Source: Telopea speciosissima (Eukaryota > Streptophyta > Magnoliopsida > Proteales > Proteaceae). From it: a stretch of 64,000 nt of DNA. Location: contig NC_057925.1 of NCBI RefSeq assembly GCF_018873765.1, positions 5,715,568 through 5,779,567 of the forward strand. The letters run 5' to 3'. The notes under the pieces were generated by a model that had not been told where the DNA came from, did no database searches, and worked only from the letters and a program-made list of their open reading frames with translations. This document shows positions 1-11,949 of this stretch, piece by piece (the stretch's first letter is position 1; every line of letters begins with the position of its first letter). A program made the position numbers and the translations under genes.

Positions 1-312
1 CAAACACACACATCTATGGTATTTTGTGGAGAAACAGAACAGTTTTCCCATCCATTTTTGCCTATCCCACTTTTATCCGACAAACAAATGGATCCTATTG
101 AAAAATAATTTCTTTTAATTTCCCTATTTTATAAGTAACCCAAAATTTCACGTGACTATTCAAATAGGGGGCAGTGAGGGACATGTGAGTTGCATTTTAT
201 CGAGTTGCACACGTACCACTTTTTACAGCTTTTAGGAAACAAAGATGTTTTCCCATATACTCTACTCAACTCAGCTTAGTTAGGGATCAGCTTCTAGCTC
301 AGTGGCAAGCAG

Positions 313-506
313 TATCTAACTCCTCTCAGGTTCCCTGCCCGGTCAAATTCGTAGGTTCCTCTCATAGGGGGCTGGAAATGATAACTTCACCCCCTACCCA
401 AACACACTGCCCGGGTGGGGTGAGGTCGTCATTTTCACCCTCCCTATGAGAGGAACCTATGAACCTGACCGGACAGGGAACCTAAGAGGAGAAAAATTCC
501 TAGATA
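313..506. mobile_element. Hairpin MITE, GC-rich, related to the element at 5721-5872
   Basis: Seen: two long inverted arms. The left arm carries TCAGGTTCCCTGCCCGG and, about 130 bases on, the right arm carries its complement CCGGACAGGGAACCTAAGA. The arms extend outward to TATCTA at both ends. The centre is GC-rich, with blocks of the type GAAATGA...CCCCCTACCC. There is no coding capacity. No clear target duplication was found. Inference: a non-autonomous TIR element of the same broad group as the 9-bp-TSD elements listed below. Confidence 0.65.
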
Positions 507-689
507 GTTGGGTTTGGATGTTTGACCTAAATTTAGGGAAGGACCAGAGTGGAACTCTCTTCCCCCCTCCTCACTCTTTTTAAAATAGTAGTAGTAATAT
601 AGTGGTGTAGTGGCTTAATGGACTCCCTAGCTGACCACTTGTGGGCCCCTCTCTAGCCCAAAATGGGTCATTGTCTAACTTCGACATCT

Positions 690-1065
690 TTCCTTATAAT
701 TTCTCTTAAAATCATTTTAGGTCTACCTCGACTCTTTTAACTCCTTCAATTTAAATAAAATCACCCCTCCATACTAGAGCATTCAAGGGTCTCCATTGCA
801 CATATATATGCATTCAACTCAAATGAATTTTTCATTTTACCAAAAAAAAAAAAAAAAATCATGTAACTTATCATGTATTTGTGATACTCTTAAATTAGCT
901 CTAATTTGTTTATTCTTTATCTTATCTTTTATAATTTTATTACTCATTCATCTCAACATCTTCATAACAATTGCACCAAGTTTATCTATATGTTGGTTCT
1001 TCACTATTCAATATTCAGCTCCATACATCAAGTTATATAATTGTCGTATAAGATTTTTCCTGAGT
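690..1065 (-). mobile_element. LINE 3' fragment, RTE-like, old copy
   Basis: Seen: the segment matches, block for block, the LINE fragment at 58199-58650. Examples are the block around GACTCTTTTAACTCCTTCAA, then CTCCATACTAGAGCAT, then CATCTCAACATCTTCATAAC, then CAGCTCCATACATCA. It has more substitutions and an A-rich interruption near 840-858. Read on the minus strand this corresponds to the C-terminal tail after the reverse transcriptase. It is heavily decayed and has no usable reading frame. Confidence 0.55.
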
Positions 1066-1469
1066 TATAAAGAAATACATCGATCACACAACATTTCAGA
1101 TACACCCCTCCATGTCAGCCATCCTATTTTTATCCGAAAGGTCTTCTTTTGACAAAAAAAAAAAAAAACAAATTATTTGATCTTTCTCATGAGGAGAGGA
1201 GGGGGTTCTAGCTGCCGGAGCAAATGTCTCGCTTTTTTTTTTTCGTTTTTTTGGTTGAAAAATGTCTCGCTTTGAATTTTGAGCATTTTGAAAATGACAT
1301 AACAGTTAGTACTTATTGTAAAAACCTTTTTTCTATCCCAACCTAACGACTTTTAATAGTAAGAAGTAAGGTAAATTAATACTAACACTATCCTTAATCA
1401 ACCTCCTTTAAGCATGACTAAAGACATCAAATTGGTTATCCTCAACCAATACTATAGTTATGTTTCGGG

Positions 1470-1700
1470 TTGCTGACTCGACCATCACGGTTTTAGAAGT
1501 CGATATCGGATCGCTCCTAATGACCAGTTTGTATTGGTATCGACCGTAATCAATACCGATTCTAATACCTGACCAATACGAATCGGGTTATTAATATGAT
1601 TTTTTTTATTTGAGCGATACGAACTGAAACGAAATGGGTATCCGTATCGGCGGGGTTCTGAATCCATATCGGTACCTACCCAAAATGGATAAGAACATAT
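1470..1700. repeat. Dispersed TATCGG/CGATAC-rich repeat
   Basis: Seen: dense imperfect repetition of short words such as TATCGGTA, CGATAC and ACCGATTC on both strands. The same vocabulary returns near 8420-8530, 21210-21560 and 54950-55290. There is no coding potential or clear terminal structure. It is probably a decayed dispersed repeat family of unknown class. Confidence 0.4.
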
Positions 1701-1953
1701 TTTCTCAACTGCATAGACCAATTATAAAGTTCCATCTCTTTCAAGGGTATTTTAGTCAGAGAAGCAAAGATCACGTCGAATCAATCTATTCGCTCCCATG
1801 TTATGGCATTTTCGTAATATTTGGAAATTGAAAGATCATTTCAGTAAGCTCTTTCAATAAATATTTCAGAGATAGTGAGAGAAGATGGCGGCCTTCCTGC
1901 TAGATACAGTAGAGTGGTGCTTCTTCATTTCCTGCACTTACTGAGAAAAGCTT

Positions 1954-1958
<5 letters not shown>

Positions 1959-1987
<29 letters not shown>
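1959..1987 (+). repeat. (CT)n microsatellite upstream of the bHLH gene
   Basis: A pure run of CT dinucleotides lies about 0.8 kb before the bHLH start codon, with further CT-rich stretches near 2150-2160. Pyrimidine-rich tracts of this kind are common in plant core promoters and 5' leaders. The transcript start is not visible from sequence, so whether this is promoter or leader is open. The stretch 1861-2796 has no other gene and is most likely promoter plus 5' UTR. Confidence 0.7.
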
Positions 1988-1992
<5 letters not shown>

Positions 1993-2796
1993 TCAATCGA
2001 GCTTGCTGCCATTAATAGTAGCAGCGAGCTTTCTGTGGATGCTAAAAGCTTTAAAACCCTTCCTTGATTTCGGTGCTTTGGAGTTATATAAAAAGAAGAA
2101 AAGAAAGCGATTGGTTTCTCTTCTGCTTTTGCCTTTCTTTACTCTTTTCTCTCTCTCTCTGTCTATTCTACTTTCTGCTTTGAAATTTACTTCTTTAACT
2201 CTCTAGTTCCTCACAGTGATTTGGAGTTCGGGAATAGAAAGCTGTGGACTGTTCAGATCCAAGATTTGTGCTCAGTTCCTGTGTACACGTTTTAGATTTT
2301 GTTGTTCTCAGTGGCGGTGAACGTAGGGTAGCTTTTGCCAGTTTAAGCGATTCAGCTTTTTCTGGATTATTATTGGGAGCTCAGGAGGAGGTTATGTAGC
2401 GTTCAGAACGGGCGGTTGCTAGTGACTTTGCCGTTCTATTTGTGATTTAATGGGAAAGAGGTGGAAATGGAGAGGATTCATGTTTTCTGTTGTTTACTAT
2501 GAGTTGCTTTTTTAGCTTTCGATCTGTCTGAAGTAGTTTGATGCTTGAAGGTCTCGATTTTTCGGGGCATTCGAGAAATTCGTTGTTGATGGAGATTTGC
2601 TATAAGAGAGCAGAATTTGCCATTACTGCTGTCTGCTGAGTTATATTACTTGTTATTATTGGTTACGATCTAGGGTTTTTTTGCTGGTTTTTTCATTTCC
2701 CGATCTATTTATAACATATCATTAGCTACTTAGTTTCCCGAGGCAGAGGAGGGGGAGAAATTCCTGGAGTTGGAGTTTAGAATTTAGGTCATCAAG

Positions 2797-2909
2797 ATGT
2801 ATGCGTCTATAGCATCCTCAAAAGACATGAATCCTCTGTTCCCTGCAACTTTCAAGCATTCGGAAGGAGAATTGCATCAGAAGAACAGAGAAACCATGGC
2901 TTCCGATCT

Positions 2910-2941
<32 letters not shown>

Positions 2942-4776
2942 AGCAGGAGGTGAGTTCCGGCCTGATGCGATTTCGCTCTGCCCCGAGCTCCCTGCTTGCA
3001 AATTACATGGACGGTAGCAGCGAAGACGGGGAAGAAGGATGTGAGGATTTCCTACATCCTCGTTCTTCAAGTCCCGAGGCGGAGAGCATGTTTGCGAGGT
3101 TCATGTCTTGTGGTGGTGACGGCACTGGATCTCCTTCACTTGATCTTCGCGAGATCGGCGACAAGTCTCCAGTAATATCGGCTACGCCCACCGGAGCAGT
3201 TAGTCAGAGGAATTCTCAGTTCATAGCATCCATGAAGCACGAAGCAGCCGAGGTTGTTCCTCAGCAGAATGGATACTCTGCCACTGCTTCCCAGATGCTT
3301 TATCAAGCTCCGCCGCCGGTGCCTCTGCCTAGTCAGAGCTCAGCTTCCATGGATAACTCTTATGGGATGGTGAATTCGATAGTCATGGGTCACAGTCCTC
3401 CTCAAGTCAAGACTGCTAGCGCCAATTGCTCTAATCTTATCCGGCATAGCAGCTCTCCTGCCGGGCTTTTCTCTCACCTAAACGTTGAAAACGGTACAGC
3501 TCTTTCACTTCTTCGAAACTTATCCCTTTTATGTTTCCATAATTTCGAACAGTTCTCGGAAAAAAAATTTCATTTTAGCGAAGGATCGAGTTTTTAGTGT
3601 TTAATATTAGCTCCGAATATTTCAGTTATCGTTAATGAGCTAAGAACGAATTACTGAGACTTGGTAATTAACAGGCTACGCGTCACTGAGGAGAGTGAGG
3701 AATTTCAGAGCCGGGAATGGTACTAATGGAGAAGCAGCTCCAGGGGCAAGCAGGTTGAAGGGTCAGATCAGTTTCTCATCTGGGCCTTCTTCTTCTTCGG
3801 GGTTAATGTCTCAGATTTCTGAAATTGGGAACGAAAGCATTGGAGCTAATAGCCCAGATGACGGAAGCTTGGGAGACAGCAACGGTGACAATGGATGTTA
3901 CATGCCGGAGTTTCCGATTGGCGCTTGGGATTCTGCACTTGTCTCGGAGAATTTCTCTGGCCTCAAAAGAGCTAGAGTTATCGATGGAAAAATGCTTTCT
4001 GGTTTAAATCCATCGGAGACTCAGGTAGAATTATTGATGGTTTTCGTTTAATCATGAATTAAAGATCGAATTCGAGTCTCTCTTTTTTCTTTTTCTAATT
4101 GTGTTATTTCTCAGAATGGAGTAGGGACCCATCCTCCTGGTTTGACCCATCATTTTAGTTTGCCAAAGACCTCCACCGAGATTGCTGATAAGTTTTTACA
4201 GTTTCAAGAATCTGTTCCTTGTAAGATCCGAGCCAAGCGAGGTTGTGCCACTCACCCTCGAAGCATTGCAGAGAGGGTAAAACTTAAAAGCTTTTCTGAC
4301 GACTCCCATCTTCGTTTTCTCATTGCAGAAGAATATATTTATCTGGTTAAACTAATTTTCAGGTTAGAAGAACTCGGATTAGTGAACGAATGAGAAAATT
4401 ACAAGAGCTTGTCCCCAACATGGACAAGGTAAACCTTTTCAGACATCACTTCTCTAAGAACAATTTTATTCAATTTTATGTTTTAATTGGAAGGTCACAC
4501 ATTTTTTATGTTTCTTCTTCGCAGCAAACCAACACAGCCGACATGTTAGACTTGGCAGTGGAGTACATTAAAGACCTTGAGAAACAGGTCAAGGTATGGG
4601 GACAAGAAATCAGAAGTCAGAACCTGCAAAAGTCCTTCAAATTAAGCAACCCTTTTTTTTAATCTTTCCTTGACAATTTCCATTTTTTCTTGCAGAATTT
4701 CAAGGATAGTCAGGCTAACTGTACCTGTTCGAGCAAGCAGAAACCATGCTCAAGTCCTGTGCTACGGGGTGACTAG
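2797..4776 (+). CDS. bHLH transcription factor, bHLH122/bHLH130 (FBH/AKS) group
   Basis: Six exons: 2797-3493, 3675-4024, 4115-4276, 4363-4428, 4525-4593, 4696-4776. Joined they give about 474 aa with uninterrupted frame and GT-AG introns. The DNA-binding region is near residues 387-448: basic part with HPRSIAERVRRTRISERMR, helix 1 KLQELVPNMDK, loop QTNTAD, helix 2 MLDLAVEYIKDLEKQVK. The HxxxxxxR(I/V)R spacing and the RAKRGCATHPRS lead-in are typical of the FBH1-4/AKS group. In Arabidopsis these activate CONSTANS or are ABA-responsive kinase targets in guard cells; the role here is inferred from that group. The N-terminal half is low-complexity, with six His then six Gln (CAT x6, CAG x6) near residues 39-50, then RFRSAPSSLLANYMD, a motif usual in this group. 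The first ATG of the frame was chosen as start. The protein is nuclear by family. Confidence 0.93.
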
Positions 4777-5360
4777 CTAGCTTCTGTAAAGATATAAAAG
4801 AAGAAAATATGGCAGAGGAGATAGTGTGCAAAACTTTCTCTTTGTAGGACAACAGAGGAGGAAGAAGAAGAGGGAGACAGGGAGTAAAGAGTCTCCAATT
4901 GCAAAGACGGAGGATGGATCCTTATCCCGACAAAAGCTACCGATGACGCCATAGAAGAGATGGAAAAAAACTGTATAGCATATGTTCCACAAATTAGCTT
5001 TGTAATGCACTTTACTGGTTCAGTTTATTAGTAGAACCAATTTATCTGAAGTCTTTCAAAGGGGGAGCATATAGAACTGCAATTTGGACAGCAAAATGTG
5101 CTCATTTCAACGGTCAAAAAGGGGTTTCCACCTGGGGGGATCAAGTGTGTGTACCACTGAACCTTACCTTCTGTTGCTGTGTTTGTCTTGGACCTGCTGT
5201 TGATCTGTTTTTTGTGCTGACCATACCAGGTTGGTTCTCTACTTCTCTTCCCTGATAACAATGATCTTCATTTTGTAGGGAGGAGTTTGATCAATGAAAG
5301 GTACAATTTTGTAACTGGGCAATTTTGATTGGTGGATTGGACAAGTGCCTACTGGTACCA
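4777..5360 (+). other. 3' flank of the bHLH gene
   Basis: The region follows the TAG stop and is AT-rich, with no reading frame that resembles a protein. It probably contains the 3' UTR and polyadenylation site (AATGAAAG and TTTGTAAC words near 5295-5315), but no single signal is decisive. Confidence 0.4.
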
Positions 5361-5365
5361 GATTA

Positions 5366-5581
5366 AAATCCTCTTCAATTTCTTGATCGCGGAGTGTGGT
5401 GCAGGTTGGGATTGAGAGGTTGACACTTCACAAGTGCGACATCCAACGGTCTAAGTTTGATTGAGTCAGTTCTATTTCTCTTTCTTCTCGAACTCGACCC
5501 CATTGTATGTTGCCTGTCAGATGTTGAGCTCTCAGCTCCGAATTGCACCGCATTGCACTTTTAGGGAGTTTGAGAGGATTT
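5366..5581 (-). mobile_element. TIR element, reverse copy of the family at 13334-13543
   Basis: Seen: reverse-complemented, this stretch aligns with 13334-13543 over its whole length. Shared words are AATCCTCTC at the ends, GTGCAATGCGG, GTCGAG.TCGAGAAGAAAGA, and CGTTGGATGTC. Ends are inverted (AATCCTCTTCAATTT on the left, GAGTTTGAGAGGATT on the right). It is non-coding and looks like a roughly 210-bp MITE. Confidence 0.6.
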
Positions 5582-5720
5582 TTTTTCGTCTGGTATCTCA
5601 CACCATATTCAATATACTCAGTGACTGAAGGCATCATCCGATGTCTAGGTCCAAAAAATAGATTCATAAGCTCCCAAACTTAATAGTTTCTAATCGAGGT
5701 TAAAAACCCTAATTGGATCT

Positions 5721-5872
5721 TTATCTCCCTCACCCCTCTAGTTCCCTGCCCGGCCCAATTCTCCAGTCTCCTTAACGAGGGGGTGTAATGAACACCCTAC
5801 CTCTGCCCAAATACTCTGTCCGGGTGGGATCCACCCCCCTTATTAGAGGGACTGGGTAACTGGAGGAGATAA
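5721..5872. mobile_element. Hairpin MITE related to 313-506
   Basis: Seen: TTATCTCC at the left end is mirrored by GGAGATAA at the right end. The CTAGTTCCCTGCCCGG and GTCCGGGTGGG blocks match the element at 313-506. The centre reads AATGAACACCCTACC, a variant of the core shared by many hairpin elements in this window. It is non-coding. Confidence 0.55.
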
Positions 5873-6622
5873 TTTTCCCACATGGAAAGATAATGTGAGG
5901 GGTGGAGAAAGTTTCTCAAGTATATGAAGGGTGCACTGATTTGAACAAATCAAATCTTCTGTATTTTCTAGTTTCAAATACGTTCTGGACCAAAAATTTA
6001 TTCCAAAGATCCATACCAAACAAAAACTATAGAATTGAGTCAAACACACACTCATTTTTTCTATCGACCAATTATGGGAGGAAGAAATACTTTGTTATCT
6101 ACTTGATCTCTTTGCTTCCCAGTTTAGCAGTGTGATCTCCTTTGTCTCATTTCCCCCAATGAGATCTGCTCCGTGCTGGGTTCATTTTAGGGATTACAAA
6201 CAACTACCTGGGTCTGCATCTCATTAAATGCATCAATGTTCAAAATCCATCCCTATGTATCATCAACAATAGTAACACAACCTACAACCCCCCTCCCCCC
6301 CCCTCTCCTAATCCACTCGACTTTGAACTTAAAAGGGAAATCTTGTTGTAATCCTCCTCTATACGAGGGCCATCTTTACGACGTTTGTCAAAAAAATGCT
6401 GGTTAAATAAGGGTAAAAGAACTCTACCTGGTTTCATTGCTCCCCGTGACATAGGAGTACACAAAAGTCCCACCCTGTCATGTGTTCTCTCATTGACCCT
6501 ATGCTGGTGTAGGTGCTACATGAATAGAGAGTGGTTTTTTGCCCATTAATTAATTAGAGCGATGGTGAAATGTTTCCTTGGAAATCCATTGTGCTTGTCC
6601 CTTGTCAAGGTTAATATGGTAA

Positions 6623-7050
6623 TTATAATCATTGGATATTTTAGGAAAGACATGACAGTAATTGTCAATGTAAAATGTTTCTAATTTGGCGGCGTTTGCT
6701 AAGCCTCTCTTATAATCATTGGATATTTTAGGAAAGACATGACAGTAATTGTCAATATAAAATGTTTCTAGTTTGGTGGTGTAGGCCAAGCCTCTCTTAT
6801 AATCGTTAGATATTTTAAGAAAGACATGATAGTTCTTGTCAATGTAAAATGTTTCTACTTTGGTGGTGTATGCTAAGCCTCTCTTATAATCATTGGATAT
6901 TTTAGGAAAGACATGACAGTAATTGTCAATGTAAAATGTTTCTAATTTGGTGGTGTAGGCTAAGCCTCTCTTATAATCATTGGATATTTTAGAAAAGACA
7001 TGACAGTTTTTGTCAATGTAAAATGTCTCTAATTTGGCGGTGTATGCTAA
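6623..7050 (+). repeat. 87-bp minisatellite, about five units
   Basis: Seen: units begin with TTATAATCATTGGATATTTT at 6623, 6710, 6797, 6884 and 6971, an exact 87-base spacing. The units differ by only a few substitutions. The period is a multiple of three, so one minus-strand frame stays open across about two units (repeat words FYIDNYCHVFPKISNDY), but there is no sign that it is a gene. The array ends in a short CT run at 7052-7066. Confidence 0.9.
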
Positions 7051-7066
7051 TCCTCTCTCTCTCTCT

Positions 7067-9592
7067 CATTAATGAATTATCTCCCACCCACGCCAAGTCC
7101 GTGAACACTCCCTAAATTTTTTTAGGGTAAGGGTTACTCATGCCACTCGCTAGGGGGAGGAGGGGAATCTCTCACACCTCACCAATCATGAAATGGAAAA
7201 TAGTTTTGTCAATGAGGGACTCATAGGGCTAGTAAGTTAATATGCTTAAAATGTGAAAAGACGTGAAAAAGCATTCCCATACATCTTGCATAGGTGTCTT
7301 TTTCCTATATTTTTTTAGGGAAAGAGTTTCTGTCGAGAATCATGGCCTACGTCAATGCCCCTACGTCTATCTCTCTCTTCCTTCGAAGAGGAATAGAGAT
7401 TTCATTTCATCAAGGGAAGCAGAGAGATAGACACAGGGGGGGAATGTCTACAAAAGCTAGCATGCATCCTTGTATCTTTTTAACCATTAGTATAATTCCC
7501 ATGCACCCTCTTGCATTTCTTAAATTTTCATTACTTTATTTTATCACGTGGAGAACTTTATTTACTGAAACTTAGCATAATTCAGGATATTGAGTTCTAC
7601 TTCCATAAAATTTGACTCCATCTAAGAGCCTCCCAATGCACAAGGCACTCGCTACTATAAGATCTGTGAGAAATAAATATACGTAGTCTTACCCCCGTTT
7701 TATGAAAAAATTATTTCCATGTTTCGAACCCCCAATCTGATAATTACAATAATACAACTTAACCGTTGTGCCAAGATTCACCCGTATAACATTTTGACTC
7801 CATCTGATCTACAAAAAACTTATGTCATCATGATAAGGTTATATTTTCACAGAAAATAGGATAATGTTGTTATCTTATTTGAAAACTAGGGTCCACTTTA
7901 AATCTATTTGAATGTGACTGATGTGTAAAACACATCCATAAGATGATACCAATCCATTCTTAATGAGGTAATGTTTTGTCTTATGAGTGTGGTGAGCTTC
8001 ATTGTCTTTAATGGAAGGGAGGCAGTTGGGTCCCTCAAGAGTTAATGAAACCTTGGCTTTATCATATGCTTCCTATGTTTGCTTTGTTTCTACTTTCTAT
8101 ATATAGACATCAGAATTATATGACTTTTCCTACTTTTGCTAAAATTGTTTAAACATGTTTCTTATAGAAGGGGAGCTGTCTTCACAAACTTATCAGGATA
8201 ACCCTTCTTCAACCCTTATAATAGAACAAAAAATTTTATCAAATCGAATTTTTTGGTAACCTTTTTTTTTTTTTTTTTAAACTTATTTGAAAATTAAGAT
8301 CAATTAAAATCTATTTGAATGTGACTATAGATGAAACACATCTATGAGATGGCTCCAATAAATTTTTAATGAGATAAAGTTGTGTAATATGATGTTGATC
8401 TACTATTGTACTATTTCAAGTTTCAACTAAGGTTTCAAAGATTGAGATTGGATCGATCTGGTACAATTGTTCGATCCGAATCAAGATTGGTGCTCGTATA
8501 CCTAATCAATATTGACAGATACCAATCGATACTGGGCTTAAAATAAAATCCTTAATTTCAATAAAAATATTTTCATAAGAAAATAAATTACTATTGATTA
8601 AAAATGATTTATATTTTACATTAATTGTCTTTTTAAGGATTGTACATAACAAGGAAGTATTTGGTCATGGTTAAGTGAGGAATAGCTATATGTTTTTGAG
8701 AAAATGACATCTTAGAATTTAAATGAGAAAATTACATTTTGAAATTTCCAATAAAATTTGTTCATATTTTTGTATTGCATCTCAGTGAAATATTTTTTAA
8801 AGAAATTTTTGTCACAAATCCTAAGAAATTTTTTTTAAAGTCAAATAGAGAAAATAAATATCTTTTTTATTTAAAAAATATGGGGTAAAATTGAAGTATG
8901 AAAATGAAATATCCTATCTTATAATCTAATTGTCTTTCAAATTTTGTGGATACACAGCCCATGTCATTTCTTAGGTATTTATTGGCAAAATTCAGACTGT
9001 ACACCCTAAGGATGATGCACAATTGTGGCAAATTAAACTTGAAAGAAATGGTTAAAAAGTCAATAATTTGAAAAAATAGAAAGTTGAACTATCTAATATA
9101 ATGAGAAAAGTCCAAAATTTAGGTAATGCAATCAAATAAGACCACCAAAATTTAACTTGTAATCTATATGTTCATCCATAATTAATGGGAAAAGGTTCTA
9201 TGAGCCGTCACAAGAGCGTACGTTAGCATTCTCTCTCTCTCGTGAAATGACCTCATTGTCCTCATGTAACCAACATATACTTCTTTTTAATCTATGAAGG
9301 TTTCTAGGGTACGAGAGGAGGCGGATGTCATTGTTCAAATTGATACTTCAATGGTTCAACCAGAGTGCGAGTCCCCTCGCTGATTCAAACACAAGCCTTC
9401 ACTCTTGGTACACTGGCCATGGGTTGAACTCACTTAAGTTGTTAAGTAGTGATTAATTCCATACATCCAATGATTGGCACTACTAGATCAACCCTCTACA
9501 AAGATAAAAAAGTAGATTAAATTCTATTAAATAAAGTGAGAAAACCCACGAAGTACCAACTGGAATAAATAAAAACAGCAGCATTATCCATA
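7067..9592. other. Intergenic, AT-rich, with a diverged direct repeat
   Basis: No gene is supported. The clearest structure is a direct repeat: 7858-7985 and 8265-8395 share AAATCTATTTGAATGTGACT, AAACACATC and TAATGAG in the same order, about 400 bases apart. The part near 8420-8530 is the TATCGG-type repeat. The rest is AT-rich without recognisable content. Confidence 0.45.
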
Positions 9593-9602
9593 TATAAATT
9601 AT

Positions 9603-9774
9603 GGAAAGATGTTCTCTGCATTGCGGGCACAGGATACCCCCTGACACATGGGAGTGGGTGCAATGACTAATTTGCGCCCCTGAATGACTGAAATGACTGC
9701 CCCATCCCATTCCATCCCATGTGTCTTGACACAACTTGCGCCCCCGTGCACTTCCAGACAGAGAACATGACCCC
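9603..9774. mobile_element. MULE-type hairpin MITE, TSD ATAAATTAT
   Basis: Seen: a 172-bp element between exact 9-bp direct repeats ATAAATTAT (9594-9602 and 9775-9783). The ends are inverted: GGAAAGATGTTCTCTG at the left and CAGAGAACATGACCCC at the right. The centre is GC-rich with CAATGACTAATTTGCGCCCC and GAAATGACTGCCCC. A 9-bp duplication is the hallmark of Mutator-like transposition. It has no coding capacity, so it is non-autonomous. Confidence 0.85.
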
Positions 9775-10180
9775 ATAAATTATATATAAAAAAGAGGGAA
9801 AGGGAATCCATGAAGTTTCAACTTTCTTTAGTTCTTTAGGTAGACTTCTTGTTTTGATCATATATTAGATTTTGGTTCTTAGCGACTAAAGAGTAAAAGG
9901 AGTGGTTGGGAAGGTTTGGACAGAAGGATTTTTTTTTTAAATTTCCCCCAATTTTGGGATCCAAAAGTGAACACAGTTGAGTGGGCTTAAGAGAACCAAA
10001 CCTCAGAGAAGCATCTATCACACTCATTACTCAAATTGGAAAAAGCATAGGGACATGCATGGAATTAAAGTTCAAATACTTTCCTGAATTGTCATGGAGA
10101 AGTGGAAACAGTGAGAGAAAAGAGGGGGGGGGGTGGCATAGTAGTTGGATCCAACTAATGGGTCACTAATAGGTCGAGAG

Positions 10181-10615
10181 TAAGCCTGTAAACGGATCGG
10201 ATTCGGCTCGGATACGGATCGGATGTAATCGAATTCGGATATTTCCTGGTCGAATACGGATACCTCTAAACGGATTCGGATGGATTCGGATGCGGATCGA
10301 ATTCAAATTTTCGACCATTCGTTTACACCTCTGCCTTGTGTAACCCGAACCTTCCTCCCCTTAGTGGATATAATTCACTCTCAATCCATAGTTTTAGATC
10401 ATGATTCTCTTTTCCTCATATTCTAGAACCTGTTGAATCTTCAAAAATCCTCAAGATCATTATTCACTTAAATTTTTATAATTAAGTATTCAGATTCGGA
10501 TTTTTATCGGAGTATTTGGATTTTTTTCCGGATATCTCTAATCGAATACGAATGCCCCTTAACAGATACCGATGCGGATCGAATTCAAATTTTCGGTTAT
10601 CCATTTACAGCCTTA
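10181..10615 (+). mobile_element. hAT-like non-autonomous element, TSD GTCGAGAG
   Basis: Seen: 435 bp between exact 8-bp direct repeats GTCGAGAG (10173-10180 and 10616-10623). The termini are inverted: TAAGCCTGTAAACGGAT at the left, ATCCATTTACAGCCTTA at the right. Inside the ends are runs of CGGATTCGGAT words. A reverse-oriented relative lies at 49118-49528. An 8-bp duplication fits hAT elements. No transposase is present. Confidence 0.85.
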
Positions 10616-10939
10616 GTCGAGAGCCACACAGATCACAATAGCATGGAAGTGAGTGCCACATCATTGATGATGTCACATCCCCAAAGGCTAAAATGCTTTT
10701 TGACACTGAGAGAGATAGGGAAGGGATGGATAGACGTGGCCCAGTAAGTGACCAAGGATTGGGCCGCATCTTTGAAGCTTTGTGTTTGGGTTTTTTTTTT
10801 TTTTGGTAAAAATTGTGTTTGGTTAAGAGCATCACAATTTACAACAAAAAAAGGCTAATGGTGATGTATGTGAGAGAGAGAGAGAATAATGTGGACTATC
10901 TGTGGAGAGTCCATGGACTTTATTTATCCATATCGGTAT

Positions 10940-11545
10940 CCAGTAGGGGTCCAAGTTTGGCCCTCTACGTCTTGAACTATTCTGTGTTCGAATAGGGTTT
11001 GGGCTGGATTTTTCAACCTTGAGGATAGGTTAGAGTTCAATTTTTCAGGCCCGAGGTCAGGTTTGAAGTCTAGGGCTGAACCCAGCCCGACCTCGACCCT
11101 GAATTTATCTGTTATTACGTATTATATTTTCATATTTTACCATTAATTCATTTACATACTTTACAATTATTATATTTACCTTCTAGGTTTTTTTTTTCTC
11201 GTAGTTCTGAAAGGGGCTTCCCTTGTTTGTTTTCAACTTTCTCTTGAGATGTATGCATAGAATCATTGGTTTAGTAGATGAATTATAAGCCGGAGGGTTT
11301 GGTTTGGAGGTGGAAGAACTTCCAATATAAATGCCTCCTTGAATGTCAAAACAGGGTCAAGGTCAGGGTTAACCTGGTCCAATCAGGGTGGTCTTGGGAT
11401 GGGCTGAACCTGACAAGGCTGGGTCGGGGTTGAGTTTTTAGGCCTTGAGTCAAGACGGGCCTAAACTTAGCTAAGGGGATTCAAGGTTGAGCTGGGGTTT
11501 TAAAAAGCCCCACCCAACCCGGCCCTGTAGCAACCCTCGACCGCA
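10940..11545. repeat. GGTC/GGCC-word dispersed repeat
   Basis: Seen: low-complexity repetition of words such as GGTCAAGGTCAGGGTT, GGGCTGAACC and GGCCTGAG on both flanks of an AT-rich middle, with GGGGTCCAAGTTTGGCC near the start and CCCGGCCCTGTAGCAACCC near the end. The piece 39236-39440 uses a similar vocabulary. The class is unknown and it is non-coding. Confidence 0.4.
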
Positions 11546-11737
11546 TTGAAAAAATTCCGATAATTTTTTTCTACCATCTTACCCTTTCTTTGTTCCAATA
11601 CCACCGCTATGGTGTCGGTCATAGACAATATACTAATACGAATTAACCAAAACAAAAAACTTTATGCTTTAATTTAATTTTTAAATCAAAAGGGGATTTG
11701 GTTGCAAAGTAAATTTTAATAACTATGTTTGAAATAT

Positions 11738-11912
11738 GTGAAAAAATAACTCTGTGGGAGAGTGGGGCGACTGCACCCAAATACAAAGGGGGTGAAATGA
11801 CCACCTCGCCCCATGAATAGCAGCAATGCCGTCAATGGTGCTTTTGTGTGTGTTCTCATTGGCTTCCGTGCACAAGGAGGGGCCACACTCCCCCCACAAG
11901 AAACACTTCCCC
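11738..11912. mobile_element. MULE-type hairpin MITE, TSD TTGAAATAT
   Basis: Seen: a 175-bp element between exact 9-bp repeats TTGAAATAT (11729-11737 and 11913-11921). The ends are inverted (GTGAAAAAATAACTCTGTGG and CCACAAGAAACACTTCCCC). The centre holds GGTGAAATGACCACCTCGCC and a GTGTGTGTTCTCATTGGC block shared in reverse with the elements at 53275 and 63072. Confidence 0.85.
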
Positions 11913-11949
11913 TTGAAATATTAGGGGGATCACTTTTTAATGAGGTCAA

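Noticed and set aside
6550-6789. 79-aa minus-strand frame with two 29-residue repeats
   Set aside because: Arises because the minisatellite period is a multiple of three; no start context, domain or flanking exons.
6623-7050. Regular repeat array considered as a CRISPR
   Set aside because: Units are contiguous 87-mers without unique spacers, in a plant nuclear context.
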